64,000 nt of DNA from Flavobacterium sp. 83. Lineage in GTDB: Bacteria > Bacteroidota > Bacteroidia > Flavobacteriales > Flavobacteriaceae. Location: the NCBI RefSeq assembly GCF_000744835.1, contig NZ_JQMS01000001.1, positions 3,658,001 through 3,722,000 of the forward strand, read 5' to 3'. Below are positions 27,405 through 36,227 of the stretch, piece by piece. The translations under genes were made by a program, and so were the position numbers. Positions within the stretch are counted from its first letter, which is position 1. The number at the start of each line of letters is the position of its first letter. The notes beneath the pieces were generated by a model that made no database searches, was not told the origin of the DNA, and saw only the letters and a program-made list of their open reading frames with translations.

Positions 27405-28994
27405 ATGCCAACCGACTGTATCAGCTATCAGAATTCCGGATATTTCTCTCCTTTGATGAATGATTATTTAGCTCAAAAAACAAACTTACAATCCTTATAT
27501 AACAGATTTCCAACGCTTGAAAACTTTGAAGGGCAAATTCAGGAGAAGCATGCAAATTTTAATGACACATCCAGAAAAACATTAGTTTCCGTTTTACAAA
27601 AACAATATTTGAATATTGAAGCTTCGGTTTTAACGAAACAAAATATTGATGCTTTAAGTAATACAAATACATTTACAGTCACTACAGGACATCAATTAAA
27701 TTTATTCAGCGGTCCTCTTTACTTTTTATATAAGATAATTTCGACTATTAATTTAACAACCGAATTAAAAGTAAAATATCCAACCTACAACTTCGTTCCC
27801 ATTTATTGGATGGCAACCGAAGACCATGACTTTGAAGAAATTAATTATTTCAATTTTAAAGGAAAAAAATTCAGATGGAATACTGAAAGTACTGGGCCTG
27901 TTGGTCGATTATCCACTGAAAGTCTAGATGAATTTCTTGAAATATTTACATTAGAAATTGGTTCCAGTTTGAATGCAAATACCATAAAAAAACTATTTGA
28001 GGATTCTTATATCAAACATGATAATCTAGCCGATGCTACAAGATTTTTGGCAAATGCATTGTTTGGAACTTACGGCTTAGTAATTTTGGATGCTGATAAT
28101 CAAGAATTAAAACGCAACTTTATTCCTTTTGTAAAAGAAGAATTACTGCACCAATCCTCACATCCATTGGTACTTGAAACTGCCGAAAAACTAAAAGAGT
28201 ATACCATTCAAGTAAACCCTCGAGAAATCAATTTATTTTATATCGAGGATACACTTCGCGAACGCATCGTTTTTGAAAATAACACATACAAAGTAAACCA
28301 TACTAAAATTGAATTTTCGGAGGCTGAAATTCTGGCACTTTTAGAAAACCATCCAGAAAAATTCAGCCCTAATGTGATTATGCGTCCGTTGTATCAGGAA
28401 GTAATTTTACCCAATTTATGTTACATTGGCGGAGGCGGAGAAATTGCGTATTGGCTGGAACTGAAATCATTTTTTGCTGCTGCAAAAGTCCCTTTTCCAA
28501 TACTCTTACTTCGAAATTCAGTGTTATTAGCAACCGAAAAACAAGCTAAAAAAGCAGACAAACTGAATTTAACTTGGACTGATTTATTTTCAAAACAAGC
28601 CGATTTAATTAATAATAAAACGAAGCAATTATCGGAATTTCCAATCGATTTAACCAATCTGAAAGAGCAACTTAAAACACAATTTGAAGTACTTTATGAA
28701 GTTGCAAATAAAACGGATGAATCTTTCATTGGAGCAGTAAAAGCACAGGAAGTAAAGCAAAATAAGGGATTAGAAAATCTTGAAAAACGATTGTTAAAGG
28801 CTCAAAAAAGAAAATTAACCGATATTTTACAACGTATTATTGACTTACAAAACGAATTGTTTCCTAACCAAAGTTTACAAGAACGTCAAGCAAATTTCTC
28901 AGAATTCTATTTGGAAAATGGCGAAAATCTGATTCCAACACTAGTCAAAAAACTCAAGCCATTGAACAATAGATTCGAAACTATTGAACTATAA
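27405..28994 (+). CDS. bshC: Bacillithiol biosynthesis cysteine-adding enzyme
   Basis: This 529-residue protein matches BshC, which joins cysteine to glucosaminyl-malate in the last step of bacillithiol synthesis. Recognisable blocks are TTGHQLNLFSGPLYFLYK and WMATEDHDFEEINYF in the Rossmann core, plus a C-terminal coiled coil (about 380-470) used for dimer formation. Length fits the family. Other bacillithiol genes are not in the window. It is expressed separately, divergent from the MFS gene. Confidence 0.92.
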   Translation: MPTDCISYQNSGYFSPLMNDYLAQKTNLQSLYNRFPTLENFEGQIQEKHANFNDTSRKTLVSVLQKQYLNIEASVLTKQNIDALSNTNTFTVTTGHQLNLFSGPLYFLYKIISTINLTTELKVKYPTYNFVPIYWMATEDHDFEEINYFNFKGKKFRWNTESTGPVGRLSTESLDEFLEIFTLEIGSSLNANTIKKLFEDSYIKHDNLADATRFLANALFGTYGLVILDADNQELKRNFIPFVKEELLHQSSHPLVLETAEKLKEYTIQVNPREINLFYIEDTLRERIVFENNTYKVNHTKIEFSEAEILALLENHPEKFSPNVIMRPLYQEVILPNLCYIGGGGEIAYWLELKSFFAAAKVPFPILLLRNSVLLATEKQAKKADKLNLTWTDLFSKQADLINNKTKQLSEFPIDLTNLKEQLKTQFEVLYEVANKTDESFIGAVKAQEVKQNKGLENLEKRLLKAQKRKLTDILQRIIDLQNELFPNQSLQERQANFSEFYLENGENLIPTLVKKLKPLNNRFETIEL

Positions 28995-29049
28995 CCAGAT
29001 TATTGTTGTTTGAATACCAAATTTGTAAAAAAAATCAATAAAAAAATAC

Positions 29050-29057
29050 TAATTTTG
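29050..29057 (+). promoter_or_regulatory. TAATTTTG -7 box upstream of ndk
   Basis: TAATTTTG fits the Bacteroidetes -7 consensus TAnnTTTG and lies 24 bp before the ndk start. A TTTG at 29022-29025 might serve as the -33 element, though the 24-nt spacing is longer than usual. Confidence 0.5.
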
Positions 29058-29080
29058 CACAAAATTTAAAAAACGAAAAA

Positions 29081-29500
29081 ATGGCTACAAATAGAACTTT
29101 TACAATGATTAAACCTGACGCTGTTGCTAACGGACACATCGGGAACATACTTGCTATGATTACTACTGCAGGTTTCAAAATCATTTCTTTGAAATTAACA
29201 CAATTAACTGTTGCTGATGCTCAAACATTTTATGAAGTTCACGCTGCAAGACCTTTTTACGGTGAATTAGTTGAATTCATGTCAAGAGGACCAATTGTTG
29301 CTGCTATTTTAGAAAAAGACAACGCTGTTGAAGATTTCAGAACTTTAATTGGTGCTACAAATCCTGCCGAAGCTGCGGAAGGGACTATCCGTAAAGCATA
29401 TGCAACTTCTATTGGAGAAAATGCAGTTCACGGTTCTGATAGCGATGAAAATGCAGCTATAGAAGGTGCTTTCCATTTTGCTGGAAGAGAGCAATTTTAA
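29081..29500 (+). CDS. ndk: Nucleoside diphosphate kinase
   Basis: This 139-residue enzyme moves the terminal phosphate of ATP to other nucleoside diphosphates through a phosphohistidine. The catalytic H117 lies in ENAVHGSDS, and [15 protein letters not shown] is the usual family block. The length is standard. It is a single-gene unit with its own -7 box and a strong terminator after it. Confidence 0.97.
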   Translation: MATNRTFTMIKPDAVANGHIGNILAMITTAGFKIISLKLTQLTVADAQTFYEVHAARPFYGELVEFMSRGPIVAAILEKDNAVEDFRTLIGATNPAEAAEGTIRKAYATSIGENAVHGSDSDENAAIEGAFHFAGREQF

Positions 29501-29543
29501 TTATAGATCTTAGATTTTTAGACTTCTTAGATTCTTTAAAAAT

Positions 29544-29577
29544 AAAACCCGCTTCAATGAAGCGGGTTTTATTTTTT
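29544..29577. terminator. Strong rho-independent terminator after ndk
   Basis: Bases 29544-29556 pair perfectly with 29558-29570 (core ACCCGCTTC/GAAGCGGGT) and are flanked by A-runs and T-runs. It can act for ndk and for the convergent DUF721 gene. A second, wider inverted repeat (29517-29532 with 29653-29668, TTAGACTTCTTAGATT) brackets it; the space between is AT-rich. Confidence 0.9.
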
Positions 29578-29664
29578 ATCTAATTTTTGTTTTCTTTTAA
29601 AATGTTGTTTTTCTAAAAATCTTAATATCTAACAATCGAAAATATCTAATCTAATCTAAGAAGT

Positions 29665-29961
29665 CTAACGCAAAACAACATCTTTAACCACATCCCGACG
29701 CAGTTCCTCATTAATCATGGCGACGATTTTTGACCTCCCATGACTTAATTCTTCCCTTAATACTGACGACGTTAACTCCACATACAACGTACTACCTTTC
29801 AAAACCACATTATTAGTATAACTATTCACACCATTGCCCATAAGATTTTTCCATGCATCTTTAACGTCAATCTGATCCATTCCTGGTTGTAGTTTATTCA
29901 CTTGAATAATTTGTTTCAAAACATCCCCTATCGTACTCTGATTATTTAACCTTTTTGCCAT
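29665..29961 (-). CDS. DUF721 (DciA-like) protein
   Basis: This 98-residue protein belongs to the DUF721 family, related to DciA, which helps load the replicative helicase in many bacteria that lack DnaC. The pattern WKNLMGNGVNSYTNNVVLKGSTLYVELTSSVLREEL is typical of the KH-like domain. The Bacteroidetes versions are short like this one. It overlaps the upstream lipoprotein gene by 20 bp. A role in replication initiation is inferred from the family. Confidence 0.8.
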   Translation of the reverse strand: MAKRLNNQSTIGDVLKQIIQVNKLQPGMDQIDVKDAWKNLMGNGVNSYTNNVVLKGSTLYVELTSSVLREELSHGRSKIVAMINEELRRDVVKDVVLR

Positions 29962-30385
29962 CGCCCAGTAAATTTATTGGTCCAGTTTTCTTGTAATGAT
30001 ACTCCTTTTTCTCTGCATTCAGCAATACTAATTCATCATCCTTTAACGTGATTAATTCCTCACTCCATTTTGTAAAAGGAGTCGAATAATCAATATATGT
30101 CTTGTCATCTGCAAATCGCACCGCGACATTTTCATAAGCATCATTCACTAAAAAAGTCCCGTCCAATTGTGGCATCACTTTCTTCCTAATTCCTTTATTA
30201 TTTTTGTCTATTTTAAAATAGTCATAACTTTCATTAATACTATAATCCTTATCTTTTTCCTTCTCAAAAGAAACCTTCTCGATTTCCCAATATCCATTTA
30301 ATTTCGCAACATCGGCAGGGTTTATCTTTTGCTGACAAGCCACAAAAAAGAATGCTATAAAAAGAATGCTAAATGTGTTTTTCAT
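29942..30385 (-). CDS. Lipocalin-like lipoprotein
   Basis: This 147-residue protein has a lipoprotein signal ending FFFVAC, so it should be lipid-anchored. The remainder has the spaced aromatic and strand pattern of a small beta-barrel (LNGYWEIEKVSFE...), as in lipocalin-like families of Bacteroidetes. Its function is not known. It overlaps the DUF721 gene, forming a two-gene unit. Confidence 0.7.
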   Translation of the reverse strand: MKNTFSILFIAFFFVACQQKINPADVAKLNGYWEIEKVSFEKEKDKDYSINESYDYFKIDKNNKGIRKKVMPQLDGTFLVNDAYENVAVRFADDKTYIDYSTPFTKWSEELITLKDDELVLLNAEKKEYHYKKTGPINLLGDGKKVK

Positions 30386-30401
30386 ATTTAATTTATTTTT
30401 T

Positions 30402-30494
30402 AGGAGCTATTTCCTGCTGTCCGTTATATCTTTTTCTTGAGCTTCTTCCTTCGTCAGAAGCGCAAGAAAAAGGATGCCACTTCCATCAGGGCTA
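30402..30494 (+). ncRNA. Hairpin repeat element, type I (Flavo-1-like), copy 1
   Basis: The element begins GGAGCTATTTCCTGCTGTCC and ends AGGATGCCAC...CATCAGGGCTA. The ends pair (AGC with GCT, CCTG with CAGG), and an inner stem joins ATCTTTTTCTTG with CAAGAAAAAGGAT. Four more copies are in the window. From memory this resembles the Rfam Flavo-1 RNA motif, but I could not run a covariance search. It lies in the divergent gap between a lipoprotein and a hydrolase gene; the rest of that gap is AT-rich. Confidence 0.6.
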
Positions 30495-30628
30495 TACCAT
30501 TTGAGCTAAAAAGAAGCACTAGTTCAAGGACAAAGTTAACCTTAATAAATTCAAACAAAAACAAAAAATTCAAAACACATTAAACTATTTTCTATATTTT
30601 TGGTCTTACCCTACAAAACAGCCAAAAC

Positions 30629-31705
30629 ATGTCAAAAAAAATCTACAGCCTGCTTTTCGCGTTTTTATGCATGAGTTGCAGTTCAGAATCTACTGTCCCA
30701 GCTCCCATACCTACTCCAACAGAATCTCTGTATTTTCCACCGTTAACAGGAACAACCTGGGAAACAAAATCAATTGCAAGTTTGAGTTGGAAACAAGCCG
30801 CTGTTCAAGCACTTCTAGATTATTTAGAACTAAAACATACCAAAAGCTTCATGATTTTAGTCAATGGCCGCATTGTTATGGAAAATTATTTCAACGGACA
30901 TTCAGCAACCAGCAATTGGTATTGGGCAAGTGCCGGAAAAACTTTAACGTCAACTCTAACAGGGATTGCACAACAAGAAAGTCTTTTAAACATCAACAAT
31001 AAAGTTTCACAATACATTGGAATAGGTTGGACAAGCGAAACATTGGCCAAAGAAAATCTAATTACCTGCAAAAACTTACTCACTATGACTTCCGGTATTG
31101 AAGATATTGCAAATGGCGATGATATCTCACCGGCAAGTCTGCAATACAAAGCCGATGCAGGAACGCGTTGGGCTTATCATAACGTCTATGTAAAACTCCA
31201 AGATATTATCGCTCAAGCCTCCGGAAAAACTTGGAACACTTATTTCAATACCAAATTAAGAGACAAAATAGGAATGGATGGTACATGGATTCAATCTGGA
31301 AACAATTCTGTTTACGCAAGTACAACGCGAAGTATGGCACGTTTTGGTTTATTAATGTACAATAAAGGAAAATGGGACAATACCATAATTTTGAATGAAA
31401 ACTACTTTACTGAAGCAACTACAACTTCACAAAATATTAATTTAGGATATGGCTATTTGTGGTGGATAAATGGAAAAGCCAGTTATCATTTACCGCAATC
31501 ACAACTTACATTACCCGGAAGCATAATCAAGTCCGCACCAAACGATATGTTTATGGCTTTAGGGAAAAATGATCAAAAAATATACGTAATTCCAAGCAAG
31601 AACATGGTAGTAATCAGAATGGGTGACGCAGCCGATAATGTAAATTTGGCATTATCTGATTTTGACGATGTTTTATGGCAAAAAATCAATGCCTTATATC
31701 AGTAA
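30629..31705 (+). CDS. Serine hydrolase (beta-lactamase/penicillin-binding fold) lipoprotein
   Basis: This 358-residue protein has a lipoprotein signal (CMSCSS, lipidated at C17). Its catalytic domain belongs to the class C beta-lactamase-like superfamily: S101-x-x-K104 in WASAGKTL and Y183-x-N185 in WAYHNVY. Members include esterases, peptidases and DD-peptidases. Actual antibiotic hydrolysis is not implied. It stands alone and is convergent with the ftsY unit. Confidence 0.85.
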   Translation: MSKKIYSLLFAFLCMSCSSESTVPAPIPTPTESLYFPPLTGTTWETKSIASLSWKQAAVQALLDYLELKHTKSFMILVNGRIVMENYFNGHSATSNWYWASAGKTLTSTLTGIAQQESLLNINNKVSQYIGIGWTSETLAKENLITCKNLLTMTSGIEDIANGDDISPASLQYKADAGTRWAYHNVYVKLQDIIAQASGKTWNTYFNTKLRDKIGMDGTWIQSGNNSVYASTTRSMARFGLLMYNKGKWDNTIILNENYFTEATTTSQNINLGYGYLWWINGKASYHLPQSQLTLPGSIIKSAPNDMFMALGKNDQKIYVIPSKNMVVIRMGDAADNVNLALSDFDDVLWQKINALYQ

Positions 31706-31706
31706 A

Positions 31707-31883
31707 CTATTTTGTCTTTAATCGTTTCATAAAACCTAAAACAAAGAAAACCAAACCAATTACCAACAAAAAATAATAGAAACCAATACTTTTATCACGC
31801 ATAAAATTCGCCAATACAAAAGCAATAATACTTACAAAATAAAAATAAATAGGGTTACTATTTTTAAAAGAAGAAAAATTCAT
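31707..31883 (-). CDS. Small two-helix membrane protein
   Basis: A 58-residue reading frame starts at an ATG 9 bp after the ftsY stop, on the same strand. It encodes two hydrophobic helices (IYFYFVSIIAFVLANFM and FYYFLLVIGLVFFVLGFM) joined by a short charged loop, ending in KRLKTK. The tight spacing and the amphipathic composition support a real gene co-transcribed with ftsY. Its function is unknown. It ends 1 bp from the end of the convergent hydrolase gene. Confidence 0.7.
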   Translation of the reverse strand: MNFSSFKNSNPIYFYFVSIIAFVLANFMRDKSIGFYYFLLVIGLVFFVLGFMKRLKTK

Positions 31884-31892
31884 AAACGTATT

Positions 31893-32846
31893 TTATTTAA
31901 AAAAGCTGTCAACAAATTCATACTTGTTAAAAACTTGCAAATCTTCGATTCCTTCTCCAACACCTATATATTTTACAGGAATTTTAAATTGGTCAGAGAT
32001 TCCTATTACCACTCCACCTTTAGCAGTACCGTCCAGTTTAGTAACAGCAAGTGCCGTTACTTCTGTAGCAGCAGTGAACTGTTTAGCCTGTTCAAAAGCA
32101 TTTTGACCAGTAGAACCATCCAAAACTAATAATACATCGTGTGGCGCTTCGCCAACAACTTTTTGCATTACTCGTTTTACTTTGGTTAATTCATTCATCA
32201 AATTAATTTTATTATGCAAACGTCCGGCAGTATCAATAATTACAATATCTGCATTTTGAGCTACCGCTGATTGTAAGGTATCAAAAGCCACTGAAGCAGG
32301 ATCACTTCCCATATCTTGACGAACAATAGGAACACCTACTCTATCCGCCCATATTTGCAATTGATCAATAGCTGCAGCACGAAAAGTATCAGCAGCACCA
32401 AGAACAACTTTGTAACCTTGTTTTTTAAACTGATAAGCTAACTTACCTATTGTGGTAGTTTTACCAACACCATTTACGCCAACCACCATCAAAACGTAAG
32501 GCTTAGTTTTAATTGGAATCACAAATTCAGTAGCTTCACCTGCATTTGTTTCAGATAACAGAGCGGCAATTTCTTCTCGCAGAATTCCATTCAGTTCCTC
32601 TATTCCTAGATATTTATCTGAAGCAACACGATTTTCTATTCGGGTGATTATTTTCAATGTGGTATTTACACCCACATCTGAGGCAACAAGGATTTCCTCT
32701 AAATTATCTAAAACTTCATCATCAACTTTCGACTTTCCGGCAACGGCTTTAGTTAGCTTTGAAAAGAAATTTGTTTTTGACTTTTCAAGACCTTTGTCTA
32801 ATGTTTCCTTTTTCTCTGAAGAAAATATTCTTTTAAAAAAACTCAT
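31893..32846 (-). CDS. ftsY: Signal recognition particle receptor FtsY
   Basis: This 317-residue GTPase docks ribosome-SRP complexes at the membrane. The P-loop is G123-T131 (GVNGVGKTT), followed by DTFRAAA, DTAGR and TKLDGTAKGG. The acidic N-terminal A domain is very short, as usual in Bacteroidetes. It is the fourth gene of the rpmB-rpmG-DUF4295-ftsY group. Confidence 0.96.
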   Translation of the reverse strand: MSFFKRIFSSEKKETLDKGLEKSKTNFFSKLTKAVAGKSKVDDEVLDNLEEILVASDVGVNTTLKIITRIENRVASDKYLGIEELNGILREEIAALLSETNAGEATEFVIPIKTKPYVLMVVGVNGVGKTTTIGKLAYQFKKQGYKVVLGAADTFRAAAIDQLQIWADRVGVPIVRQDMGSDPASVAFDTLQSAVAQNADIVIIDTAGRLHNKINLMNELTKVKRVMQKVVGEAPHDVLLVLDGSTGQNAFEQAKQFTAATEVTALAVTKLDGTAKGGVVIGISDQFKIPVKYIGVGEGIEDLQVFNKYEFVDSFFK

Positions 32847-32974
32847 CGTATTTGTGGTATAAAAAAATGATGCATGAGCCCTAAAAACCCCATACTTTTT
32901 CTAATTGGTAAATATAGAAAATAAAAAAGCTACTTCCGAATGAAAGTAGCTTTTCTATATAATATGCTTGTGAA

Positions 32975-33127
32975 TTATTTCTTTTTCAAGAATTCATCAA
33001 CTGCTTCTGGAGCCATAATAGATTCTACGAATGTATATGCACCTGTTTTAGGAGATTTTACCATTTTGATGGCTTTTGATAATCTCTTAGAAGATGTTTG
33101 TAACGATGCTACGGTTTTCTTTGCCAT
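32975..33127 (-). CDS. DUF4295 small protein
   Basis: This 50-residue basic protein starts MAKKTVASLQTSSKRLSKAI and ends EAVDEFLKKK. I recognise it as DUF4295, a Bacteroidetes-specific family always placed between the L33 gene and ftsY. The position and high lysine content suggest a ribosome-associated role, but no function is established. The gene lies 74 bp after rpmG. Confidence 0.88.
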   Translation of the reverse strand: MAKKTVASLQTSSKRLSKAIKMVKSPKTGAYTFVESIMAPEAVDEFLKKK

Positions 33128-33201
33128 GATTCAATTGTTATTGTATTTAAATAAAATCTCCAAACGTAATCATTTGAAATTTTTATTAAAATCTCTAATT
33201 A

Positions 33202-33384
33202 TTACTTAATTTCTTTGTGAACAGTTACACGTTTCAAGATTGGATTAAATTTTTTAATCTCTAATCTGTCTGGAGTATTTTTTTTGTTCTTTGTTGTTAT
33301 GTATCTTGAAGTCCCTGCAACACCTGATGTTTTGTGTTCAGTACATTCTAAAATTACCTGGATTCTATTACCTTTCTTTGCCAT
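33202..33384 (-). CDS. rpmG: 50S ribosomal protein L33
   Basis: This 60-residue protein has the L33 pattern ([14 protein letters not shown], then [21 protein letters not shown]). Only one of the zinc-binding cysteines of the four-Cys form remains, so it is the Cys-minus type. It follows the L28 gene by 27 bp in the same operon. Confidence 0.96.
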   Translation of the reverse strand: MAKKGNRIQVILECTEHKTSGVAGTSRYITTKNKKNTPDRLEIKKFNPILKRVTVHKEIK

Positions 33385-33411
33385 CTTGCTATTTATTTAT
33401 TTTGGAAAAGA

Positions 33412-33648
33412 TTATTTAATAAATCCTTCTGACTGCGCTTTTTTCAAAACTGCAGCTATTCCATTTTTGTTAATTGTTTTTATCGTAGATGCTGCTACTC
33501 TAAGAGTAATCCATCTATCTTCTTCTGGAAGATAAAAACGCTTTTTTACTAAGTTTACAGAAAATTTTCTCTTAGTTTTATTCATAGCGTGAGAAACGTT
33601 ATTTCCTACCATCGCTCTTTTACCTGTAAGGTCACAAACTCTTGACAT
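33412..33648 (-). CDS. rpmB: 50S ribosomal protein L28
   Basis: This 78-residue protein begins [20 protein letters not shown], the standard L28 N-terminus, and ends [16 protein letters not shown]. It opens the rpmB-rpmG-DUF4295-ftsY group, 72 bp after the cinA stop, which is the usual order in Flavobacteriia. Confidence 0.97.
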   Translation of the reverse strand: MSRVCDLTGKRAMVGNNVSHAMNKTKRKFSVNLVKKRFYLPEEDRWITLRVAASTIKTINKNGIAAVLKKAQSEGFIK

Positions 33649-33720
33649 TATACTTATCTTTTATCGTTATTCAAAATCAGGGTGCAAAGAAAAGAAAAAT
33701 AAACCTATTAAGCAACAAAT

Positions 33721-34974
33721 TTATCGCACATTTTTCAAAATTTCTTTCTGCAACAGCTCTAAACTTTTAATTACTGCCCTATCTATCACTTTTTCACGGG
33801 GTTGACCAAAATTAAATTCTTCAACAATTACTTCAGTCGGGGTAGCCAATGCGATAAAAACGCTGCCAACTTCTGCATTAGAATCACCTTTTGAAGGTCC
33901 TGCATTTCCAGTTGTTGCAATTGCGTAATCGGTTTTCATCATCTTTTTAACACTCAACGCCATAGCAGAAACTACTTCACGACTCACAACAGAATATTCA
34001 TTTATAATACTTTCTGAAATCCCTAAAACGTCTATTTTCACTTCAGTAGCATAAGAAACTATACTACCTTTAAAATAATTTGAGGCTCCGGGAACCGATG
34101 TTAGTACCTCTGCAATTTTTCCTCCTGTACAGCTCTCAGCAGTCGACACCGTTTTATTTTGTTTTGCAAGCATTTCCCCTACAACAACCTCCAAAGTCTC
34201 ATCATCATCAAAACCAACAATAATATCATGAATTATAACATCTAGTGATTTCACATTTTCCTCGATAGCGGCTTCTAATTTTTCTTTGTCAGTCCCACGA
34301 GCCGAAAGACGCAAACGAACTCTTCCCGGTGCAGGTAAATAAGCTAATTTTATAAATTTAGGAAGGTTATTTTCCCACTCTTCAATCCGTTCAGCAACCA
34401 TACTTTCTCCTTGACCGTAAGTAAGAATTGTTTTATGAATAATATAAGGCCGTTTGTATTCATGGACTACTTTTGGAATTATTTCATGCTCTACTAAATA
34501 TTTCATTTCAAAAGGAACTCCAGGCAGCGAAATAAATACTGTATTTTCTTTTTTCATCCACATGCCCGGCGCAGTACCTACCTGATTATGAAGCACCGTA
34601 CATCTAGACGGAACAAGCGCCTGATCTTTATTAATCTGGGTAATAGTTCGTTTATAAAAACCTTCAATAAGTTGCGTAACATGAGCAAGCACCTTTTGAT
34701 CTACCACTAATTTATCTTCAAAATAATCGCAAAATGTTTTCTTAGTAACATCATCTTTTGTCGGGCCTAAACCGCCGGTAATAACGACCAAATCTACTGT
34801 ATTTTGAAGCTTAGCAAACGTATCTAAAATATGTTTTTTATCATCGCTTATAGAAATCATTTCGTTGATTTCAACTCCAATTTTATCTAACGATTTAGCA
34901 ATAAATCCCGAATTCGTATCGACAATTTGGCCTATTAAAATTTCGTCACCTATAGTAATTATTGTTGCTTTCAT
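33721..34974 (-). CDS. cinA: CinA family NMN amidohydrolase-like protein
   Basis: This 417-residue protein has an N-terminal molybdopterin-binding-like domain ([29 protein letters not shown]) and a C-terminal CinA/PncC domain from about residue 255 ([26 protein letters not shown]). The C-terminal domain hydrolyses nicotinamide mononucleotide in related proteins, recycling pyridine nucleotides. It precedes the L28 gene. Full length for the family. Confidence 0.93.
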   Translation of the reverse strand: MKATIITIGDEILIGQIVDTNSGFIAKSLDKIGVEINEMISISDDKKHILDTFAKLQNTVDLVVITGGLGPTKDDVTKKTFCDYFEDKLVVDQKVLAHVTQLIEGFYKRTITQINKDQALVPSRCTVLHNQVGTAPGMWMKKENTVFISLPGVPFEMKYLVEHEIIPKVVHEYKRPYIIHKTILTYGQGESMVAERIEEWENNLPKFIKLAYLPAPGRVRLRLSARGTDKEKLEAAIEENVKSLDVIIHDIIVGFDDDETLEVVVGEMLAKQNKTVSTAESCTGGKIAEVLTSVPGASNYFKGSIVSYATEVKIDVLGISESIINEYSVVSREVVSAMALSVKKMMKTDYAIATTGNAGPSKGDSNAEVGSVFIALATPTEVIVEEFNFGQPREKVIDRAVIKSLELLQKEILKNVR

Positions 34975-35011
34975 TTTTTTTAAGTGAAGTTTTTTTGTGA
35001 GATTTTAATCT

Positions 35012-35048
35012 AAAAAAGGAATGTATAAATTTATTACATTCCTTTTTT
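35012..35048. terminator. Perfect 14-bp hairpin with A- and T-runs
   Basis: AAAAAAGGAATGTA (35012-35025) pairs exactly with TACATTCCTTTTTT (35035-35048). It lies upstream of cinA and downstream of the Hpt gene on the minus strand and would end transcription of the FAH-Hpt unit. It is the second of two hairpins in tandem. Confidence 0.8.
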
Positions 35049-35065
35049 ACTTGAGAGATAACAGT

Positions 35066-35092
35066 AAAAAAATCCCGGTTTTTCTTCGGGAA
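35066..35092 (-). terminator. TCCCG/CGGGA hairpin followed by T-run on the minus strand
   Basis: A 5-bp GC-rich stem (35073-35077 with 35087-35091) is followed on the minus strand by seven Ts. It is the first terminator-like hairpin met by transcripts of the Hpt gene. Confidence 0.65.
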
Positions 35093-35130
35093 AATTTTTA
35101 CATAATATTTTTAAAGAATTCAGTGAACTT

Positions 35131-35177
35131 AGTTTTCAACGGATAACCCAACCTACCTTTTAGCAGGTCACACCCAA
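35131..35177 (-). repeat. Hairpin repeat element, type II, truncated copy 2
   Basis: Directly after the Hpt stop, the minus strand reads GGGTGTGACCTGC, a short loop, GGTAGGTTGGGTTATCCGTTG. The stem and following GGGTTATCC match the first half of the element at 10641-10740. The second half is missing. Confidence 0.5.
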
Positions 35178-35180
35178 ATT

Positions 35181-35525
35181 TTACAAATCAAAGTCCTTTT
35201 TTATTTCTTTGATCGCATCATTGACTTGATTTTTAACGCTCTTGAAAGTTTCTTTGATATCTTTCTTTTTACCTTCACCTTTAGTCCAGGCTTCAATTTG
35301 AAGAATTTCCTCGAAAGCTACATTTAATCCCATTAAATCAAGTGTTGGCTTTATTTTGTGCGCATAGGAATAAGCGTGCTTATGGTCTTTCTTTTTTATT
35401 CCTTCTTTGATTTGCAATAAATCTTCTGGAACTTCAGTAACAAACAAAGTCAAAATTTCATTCACAAATTCCGGATCGTTGTCTGAAAGTGCGTACACTT
35501 TTGAAAGGTTGTAGTTTATAGCCAT
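35181..35525 (-). CDS. Hpt domain protein (histidine phosphotransfer)
   Basis: This 114-residue single-domain protein carries the phosphorylatable H56 in AYSYAHKIKPTLDLMG, the HxxKP pattern of Hpt domains. It would relay phosphate in a multi-step two-component pathway, but no kinase or regulator gene is nearby. Its ATG overlaps the stop of the FAH-family gene by one base, so the two are translationally coupled. The reason for pairing with a metabolic hydrolase is unclear. Confidence 0.88.
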   Translation of the reverse strand: MAINYNLSKVYALSDNDPEFVNEILTLFVTEVPEDLLQIKEGIKKKDHKHAYSYAHKIKPTLDLMGLNVAFEEILQIEAWTKGEGKKKDIKETFKSVKNQVNDAIKEIKKDFDL

Positions 35526-36136
35526 TATTTTACCTGTATTCTAAATAGTTGTTGTCCTTCTAAAAATCCTTCCAAAACGTCATCCGGCTTTACTGCTGCA
35601 ACTCCTTCAGGAGTCCCCGTAAAAATAATATCACCAATTTTTAACGTGAAATACTGAGAAACATAAGAAATAAGTTCGTCAATTTTCCACAACATATTAC
35701 TGGAATTACCAATTTGAACCGTTTTATTGTTGTTGGTTAATTCAAAAGTAATATTTTCTAATGAACTAAATTGATTTTTTGGCAAAAATTCTCCTATAAC
35801 AGCAGAACCATCAAACGCTTTGGCTTTTTCCCAAGGCAAACCTTTCGCTTTTAACTTATCTTGCAAGTCGCGTGCAGTAAAATCGATTCCCACACTAATT
35901 TCGTCATAATATTTATGAGCAAACTTAGGCTCGATATATTTACCTACCTTATTTATTTTGACAATAATTTCAATTTCGTGATGAATGTCTTCCGAAAATT
36001 CAGGAATTACAAATGGATGTTGTTTTAATAAAACAGCCGAATCCGGCTTCATAAAAACCACTGGCTCAGTAGGTCTTTCGTTATGCAACTCCTCTATGTG
36101 ATTGGTATAATTTCTACCGATGCAGATTATTTTCAT
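35525..36136 (-). CDS. Fumarylacetoacetate hydrolase (FAH) family protein
   Basis: This 203-residue protein starts at the MKIICIGRNYTNHIEEL methionine; a longer reading to 36187 adds 17 unlikely residues. Metal-binding acidic residues are visible as HHEIEIIVKI and the D of VGIDFTARDLQ, and the end has TGTPEGVAAVKPDD. Members hydrolyse or decarboxylate acylpyruvates and related oxo acids; acylpyruvase or oxaloacetate decarboxylase activity is plausible. Cytoplasmic. Confidence 0.9.
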   Translation of the reverse strand: MKIICIGRNYTNHIEELHNERPTEPVVFMKPDSAVLLKQHPFVIPEFSEDIHHEIEIIVKINKVGKYIEPKFAHKYYDEISVGIDFTARDLQDKLKAKGLPWEKAKAFDGSAVIGEFLPKNQFSSLENITFELTNNNKTVQIGNSSNMLWKIDELISYVSQYFTLKIGDIIFTGTPEGVAAVKPDDVLEGFLEGQQLFRIQVK

Positions 36137-36227
36137 TTTCTTTTGAGTGAATCGTGAGTTGTGAAATATGAGCGAAAAAGTAACCATTCACTGTTTACCA
36201 CGCACAAATTCACTTAAAATATTCAGT

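Noticed and set aside
30470..30515. tRNA-like segment (minus strand TAGCTCAAATGGTATAGC)
   Set aside because: It resembles a D-arm by chance; no anticodon arm or T-arm follows, and the sequence belongs to a type I hairpin element.
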